DNA from: Corynebacterium yonathiae
GTDB lineage: Bacteria > Actinomycetota > Actinomycetes > Mycobacteriales > Mycobacteriaceae
Length of the DNA: 64,000 nucleotides
NCBI RefSeq assembly: GCF_027570195.1
Contig: NZ_JAKMUZ010000012.1
Span: forward strand, 26,769 to 90,768
Reading direction: 5' to 3'
Position numbers and translations under genes: made by a program. The notes beneath the pieces are model-generated. The model saw nothing but the letters and a program-made list of their open reading frames with translations. It searched no databases and had not been told where the DNA came from. Below, in pieces: positions 63,925 to 64,000 of this stretch (its first letter is position 1; each line of letters starts with the position of its first letter).

Positions 63925-64000
63925 ATGCGGCATCCATCTGCGATTGTTGTCTCATGCTTAAAGCGGTGGCTTAAAGGTTCCGAGTTCGACGGAGTGCATG
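63925..64000 (+). CDS. Phage tail terminator-like gene, 5' end only
   Basis: The ATG at 63925, two bases after the previous stop's TAA-like spacer and with GGGAGA before it, opens a frame (MRHPSAIVVSCLKRWLKGSE) that runs off the window. The position after the neck gene fits a tail terminator; the sequence is too short to prove it. Confidence 0.5.
   Translation, partial: MRHPSAIVVSCLKRWLKGSEFDGVH

Overview
The window looks like a Corynebacterium chromosome (or a close mycolic-acid actinobacterium) carrying mobile insertions. The evidence is moderately GC-rich DNA with frequent GTG starts and apparently leaderless genes, a mycothiol conjugate amidase (mca), a short Z-isoprenyl diphosphate synthase of the Rv1086 type, actinobacterial families (DUF3558, DUF4245, DUF4307, DUF5997, DUF6542, LGFP lipoprotein), and gene orders shared with mycobacteria: mca/uppS/coaA/glyA/greA, and mazG/transglycosylase/eno/divIC/DUF501/ppx beside mfd. 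The species cannot be fixed from the sequence alone.

Region by region. 1-1300: the 5' part of a formate dehydrogenase alpha-subunit gene that runs off the left edge, and pcp. 1314-7161: two apparently identical 1577-bp IS110-family insertion sequences in the same orientation, flanking a more GC-rich manganese-type ABC import operon whose permease and substrate-binding protein are fused. 7161-12600: a secreted or anchored nuclease between two copies of a dispersed palindromic repeat, a DAACS symporter, a PRC-barrel/DUF2382 stress protein, and a CDF-family metal exporter preceded by a yybP-ykoY manganese riboswitch. 12600-24200: housekeeping genes (ychF, an AI-2E-type permease, rmuC, ispH, xseA-xseB, glpX, fumC). 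24200-28500: a TetR/MFS efflux pair with two tandem operators, a decayed CAP-domain gene and an acetyltransferase. 28500-41500: phoH-like, LGFP lipoprotein, glyA, coaA, uppS, mca, greA, a PPE-like Gly-rich protein with a DUF3558 lipoprotein, and a Bax-inhibitor-1 family protein. 41680-42430: remnants of an IS481-type element inserted in the 3' end of a tRNA-Leu(TAA) gene. 42470-55600: ppx, DUF501, divIC, two tandem paralogous lipoproteins, an HNH endonuclease, eno, a transglycosylase, mazG, a lysI-like permease, mfd and a TetR gene. 55675-64000: tRNA-Gln, a block of short tandem repeats, a CsbD gene, then the packaging and head module of a siphovirus-type prophage (terS, terL, portal, MuF, scaffold, decoration, capsid, connectors) that runs off the right edge.

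Two features point to manganese handling: a laterally acquired-looking importer (2964-5536) with palindromic operator candidates, and an exporter controlled by a Mn2+ riboswitch in which the metal would plausibly free the ribosome-binding site (12376-12503). The clearest mobile-DNA signals are the IS110 pair around the importer, the IS481 remnant with a 15-bp target duplication in tRNA-Leu, the three related palindromic repeats, and the prophage beside tRNA-Gln. I found no CRISPR array and no evidently new defence system.
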